Below, one piece after another: positions 61,013-64,000 of a stretch of 64,000 nt of DNA. The position numbers were made by a program, and so were the translations under genes. A model generated the notes under the pieces. The model saw nothing but the letters and a program-made list of their open reading frames with translations, was not told where the DNA came from and did not search any database. Location: contig NZ_CP073100.1 of NCBI RefSeq assembly GCF_018137965.1, forward strand, positions 372,001 to 436,000. The letters are read 5' to 3'. The stretch is from Luteolibacter ambystomatis. Lineage in GTDB: Bacteria > Verrucomicrobiota > Verrucomicrobiia > Verrucomicrobiales > Akkermansiaceae. How positions within the stretch are numbered: the first letter of the stretch is position 1; every line of letters begins with the position of its first letter.

Positions 61013-64000
61013 TCATCGCTGCACCGCACCTTCCGGGCAGGTCATCGCCAGCCAGATGGCGAGGGCGGCGCGGTCGTGCTGGGTAAGGGCGGTGTCGTTG
61101 AGGCGGGTGAGGAGGATGGCGCGGGTGCGGGCGGTCATGTTGCCCGCGCAGATGAGAAGGTTCACCTGATCCACAAGCGCTTCGGGATTCGCGGCGACCA
61201 GCAGGTTGGAGCGGTAGTCGAGCGGATAACGGTGATCCCATGCCGAGCGGAAGCCATCGTGCAGATAGTCCAGCAACAGGTTCGGGAATGACACCGAGGT
61301 GTAGGTGTTCACAAGCTGGAAGCCCGGGCTTACGAGGCCCTGGTTCCGGATCTCACCCGGTGCCTGATAAACCGGCGTGTAGAAGTTGAACACGCTCGGC
61401 GAATTCAGCGGTTCCTGGGAACTAAATCCATAGTAGGTGTCCGTCCAGTTCCACCACGTGAAGTCGGGGTTCGTCTCCGCGAGACGGAACAGGCGGCCCA
61501 GATGCATGGTGCGGACCACCGGCTCGCGCATCTTGCCGTAGCCGGGAGACACCGGAGCATTGCGGGCCTCGGGATCCAGGAGGATGGCTTTCACCACCGC
61601 GCCGAGATTGCCGCGGACGCCGTGACCATCATCCACGAACACATCCTGCACGCGCTTGATGTAGGCGGGGGAGGGGTTGTCGGTGACGAGGAACTGGATG
61701 AGCTGGCGCGAGACGAAAGGCGGCGTGTTCGGATGACGGAAGAGGCAGTCGACCGCATCGAGCACATCCTGCATGCCGTTCGCGGCGCCGGCCTCGCGTT
61801 CCGGGATGATGAAGCCGTGGAGCAGCGTCTTGCGGCCGAAGTCGTGATACTGCGGATACATCACCATCGGCTTGGTGTAGTCGTCATCGCTCCAGCCGCC
61901 GCCTTCCCAACCGTAGGGCGCGTCGAAGTAGAGGCCGGTGAAAACACGGGCCATTTCGGTGATGGTGCCGTTGTCGTAGGTCGGGATTGGTTCGCCGTTG
62001 CCATCCAGCTTGCGCGAGCCATCCGGGTTCAGCTCCCACAGGCCGATTGAGAAGAGCTGCATCACCTCGCGGGCGAAGTTCTCGTCCGGATAGCGGGGGA
62101 TGGAAGGATCCGCCTTCTGGTTGCCCACGTGGCTGAGATACCAGCCCATCGCGGGGTGAAGGGCGACCTCGCGGAGCAGCGTGCCGTAGTTCCCCGTGGC
62201 ATTGCGGATGAGGGTGTCGTAGTAGTTCGCCATGCCCTCGGGCTTTTCCTCGAGCTGGGCATCGCGGCGGGACACCACCATGATCTGGGAAAGTGCGAAG
62301 GCCACGCGCTGGCGGAGCTGGTCCGGCGCCCCCACCGCGTTGCGGGCGAAGGGGGTGGTGACGTTGTTGCCGTAGACGAACTTGTCCAGGTCGTTGAAGT
62401 TGTAGCTCTTATCGGCGCGCGGCCCCGCGGCGTCCGCCTTGATCGCCTTGATGTAGGGTTGCAAGTACGATGCGGGTAGTTGCAACTGCGAGTCGATCCA
62501 CGCCGCGTAGCCGGCCTGGCGCACCGCGTCGATGTCCTGCGGCACCGGGCCGAAGGATGCCTGCATCAGGAACCGCGATGCCTGCACTGGCGAAGGCGTG
62601 CCCGCAGCAGTGCTGCCGGGCGCACCACCGGAGGGCGAGGAACCCTGGATCTTCTGATAAAGCGCCAGTGCATCGCCGGACAAGGTCTGGCCGTTCGAGC
62701 GGACGATGGATTGTCCCACCGAGTTCGCGCTGGTGGGTGAGGAACCGAGCACGTTTGTCTCCGTCCAATCCTCCACGCCATCGCCATCGGTGTCCTTGGG
62801 GAAAACCCTTGCGCGGTAGAAGCGCTTTGCGTCTCCGGAGGAGAGGGCGTCGGGCACCCGCACCTGGCGGATTCCATTCGAAACATTCGAAGCGGGCAGT
62901 CCTGTGGCGACGCTCCACGAACCGAGACCCGTGCCGGTCTCGATGATCTGGGTCTTGAGTGGCGCATCGGTCCACGACAGCCACAGGTCGTTTCCGGAAG
63001 GCGTGGCGATCATCGCCAGCTTCGAGTTCGGATCATCGGGATTGGTGCCTGCGGCGCTTTCCTGTGCGTTGCTCACGCCGTCGCCATCGTCATCGGCGGA
63101 AGCGATGCGGGAACGCCCGCCGCTCCACAGCACCCAGGCGTCGTTGAGGCCATCACCATCGAGATCGCCGATCGCGCCTGTGAAGGTGAACGCCGCCGGA
63201 ACCGAAGAAGCGGAGAGTGGATTGGTTCCTTGTGCGACTTCCAGACCATCACTCGCGCCATCGCCATCGGTGTCGGCGTTGCGCGGATTCGTGCCCGCGC
63301 GCCATTCGTCGCGGTTGTTCAGACCGTCACCATCGGTGTCCAATGTGGCGTCGGCGGCGCTGTTCGGATTGAAGCTGTTGACGGTTTCCCATGTGTCCGG
63401 AATGCCATCTTTGTCCGTGTCGAGGGTGCCGACGGCCGAAGAGGTGAAATAGACTTCGATGCCCGGCTCCTTGAGCACGCTCATTCCGCCCGCGGTATCG
63501 TAGGCATCCGCCCAGGAAACGGTGTTGTTGAGCAGTGAATTATCCGCGGCGATGGCAGTGTTGGCCGTGGTCGACCATGTCACCAACGTGACCGGTGAGG
63601 CGGCATTGGTCACGTTCTGGATCGCGAAGGTCAGCGTCCACAGGTTTTCGGTGGCGTTCTTCCGCACCGCCTTGAAGTCGAAGCGCAGCGGCATCGAGAC
63701 ATCACCCGCGCCATAGCCGCTGAATCCGAAGAGCGCGGTCTTGTCCTGTGGGAATGTGTTCCAATCGCTGTTCCAGAACGCATTGCCGGAGGCGTCCCGG
63801 AAGGTGGCGGAGCCGCAGCGGAAGCGGTAGGTGAGGCGACCGTTGATCCAGCGCAGGCCGATGCCGATCTGGCTGTCCCATCCGGCGCCGGTTCGTCCGA
63901 CCACGGCTTCGCAGAGCATCGCCTCGCTGTCTTCGATCGCGCCCAGCATGGCACGATCGTGATTCCACAGCACACGCAGCGGCCCGCTGTTCCAGGTCCA
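61013..64000 (-). CDS. DUF1800 domain secreted protein (5' end beyond the window)
   Basis: At least 995 codons; it continues past the right edge, so the start is not seen. The N-terminal visible part is beta-rich and is followed by several DTDGDG calcium-binding repeats (TSP3-like). One internal module ends 'GDAKRFYRARVFP', like the C-terminal modules of other secreted proteins here. The DUF1800 domain (about the last 540 residues) has 'FLMQASFGPVPQDIDAVRQAGYAAWIDSQL', 'RNATGNYGTLLREVALHPAMGWYLSHVGNQ', 'NFAREVMQLFSIGL' and 'VSRQLIQFLVTDNPSPAYIKRVQDVF'. It is paired with the DUF1501 gene, as is usual. The function is not known. Confidence 0.88.
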   Translation of the reverse strand, partial: WTWNSGPLRVLWNHDRAMLGAIEDSEAMLCEAVVGRTGAGWDSQIGIGLRWINGRLTYRFRCGSATFRDASGNAFWNSDWNTFPQDKTALFGFSGYGAGDVSMPLRFDFKAVRKNATENLWTLTFAIQNVTNAASPVTLVTWSTTANTAIAADNSLLNNTVSWADAYDTAGGMSVLKEPGIEVYFTSSAVGTLDTDKDGIPDTWETVNSFNPNSAADATLDTDGDGLNNRDEWRAGTNPRNADTDGDGASDGLEVAQGTNPLSASSVPAAFTFTGAIGDLDGDGLNDAWVLWSGGRSRIASADDDGDGVSNAQESAAGTNPDDPNSKLAMIATPSGNDLWLSWTDAPLKTQIIETGTGLGSWSVATGLPASNVSNGIRQVRVPDALSSGDAKRFYRARVFPKDTDGDGVEDWTETNVLGSSPTSANSVGQSIVRSNGQTLSGDALALYQKIQGSSPSGGAPGSTAAGTPSPVQASRFLMQASFGPVPQDIDAVRQAGYAAWIDSQLQLPASYLQPYIKAIKADAAGPRADKSYNFNDLDKFVYGNNVTTPFARNAVGAPDQLRQRVAFALSQIMVVSRRDAQLEEKPEGMANYYDTLIRNATGNYGTLLREVALHPAMGWYLSHVGNQKADPSIPRYPDENFAREVMQLFSIGLWELNPDGSRKLDGNGEPIPTYDNGTITEMARVFTGLYFDAPYGWEGGGWSDDDYTKPMVMYPQYHDFGRKTLLHGFIIPEREAGAANGMQDVLDAVDCLFRHPNTPPFVSRQLIQFLVTDNPSPAYIKRVQDVFVDDGHGVRGNLGAVVKAILLDPEARNAPVSPGYGKMREPVVRTMHLGRLFRLAETNPDFTWWNWTDTYYGFSSQEPLNSPSVFNFYTPVYQAPGEIRNQGLVSPGFQLVNTYTSVSFPNLLLDYLHDGFRSAWDHRYPLDYRSNLLVAANPEALVDQVNLLICAGNMTARTRAILLTRLNDTALTQHDRAALAIWLAMTCPEGAVQR

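Overview
The window looks like the chromosome of a member of the Verrucomicrobiota, probably a Verrucomicrobiales relative such as Luteolibacter. This is inferred from gene content: autotransporter-associated beta-strand repeat (PATR) proteins, a PEP-CTERM protein, a DUF1501/DUF1800 pair, secreted proteins with DxDGDG-type calcium-binding tails, high GC and few clear Shine-Dalgarno sequences. No rRNA, tRNA, CRISPR array, IS transposase or prophage was seen.

Region 1 (1-18048) is a locus for using sialic acid, probably O-acetylated. It contains the first codons of a NanA/DapA-type lyase, an MFS permease, a NanM-like kelch mutarotase and a GntR/LacI-type regulator. It also has two sialidases (one fused to a sialate O-acetylesterase), two further esterase proteins, a YdcF protein, a PATR surface protein and a PEP-CTERM protein. 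Six 23-bp imperfect palindromes (core GGT-N11-ACC) lie 57-94 bp upstream of the target ATGs in most cases (44 bp for one divergent gene and 22-52 bp for the regulator itself). They plausibly define the regulon of the local regulator.

Region 2 (18179-40692) is a nitrate-assimilation island. It holds molybdenum cofactor genes (moaE, a mobA-moaD fusion, moaC, moeA, moaA), a MOSC protein, a nitrate reductase with a fused DmsB-DmsC-like electron-transfer/anchor subunit, a short flavodoxin and ferredoxin-type nitrite reductase. Nitrate uptake is covered by an NrtABCD-like ABC system and a NarK-type MFS carrier. Control is suggested by a PP2C-kinase hybrid, a cytosolic NasS-like nitrate-binding protein and a divergent LysR regulator. 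An unrelated secreted beta-rich protein (33682-35448) sits inside this island.

Region 3 (40753-52068) holds ychF, a giant PATR protein, a small lipoprotein, two phosphodiester-glycosidase-family proteins, and a SAM-cycle unit: a SahR-like ArsR-methyltransferase regulator divergent from metK and ahcY, with a 28-bp perfect inverted repeat between the last two.

Region 4 (52146-64000) holds four tandem paralogues of a zinc-ribbon/coiled-coil/membrane protein, a nuoD-nuoE-nuoF group interrupted by a GxxExxY gene carried on a cassette with inverted ends, a gene with an early in-frame stop, a MITE-like inverted repeat, and a DUF1501/DUF1800 pair. The DUF1800 gene runs off the right edge.
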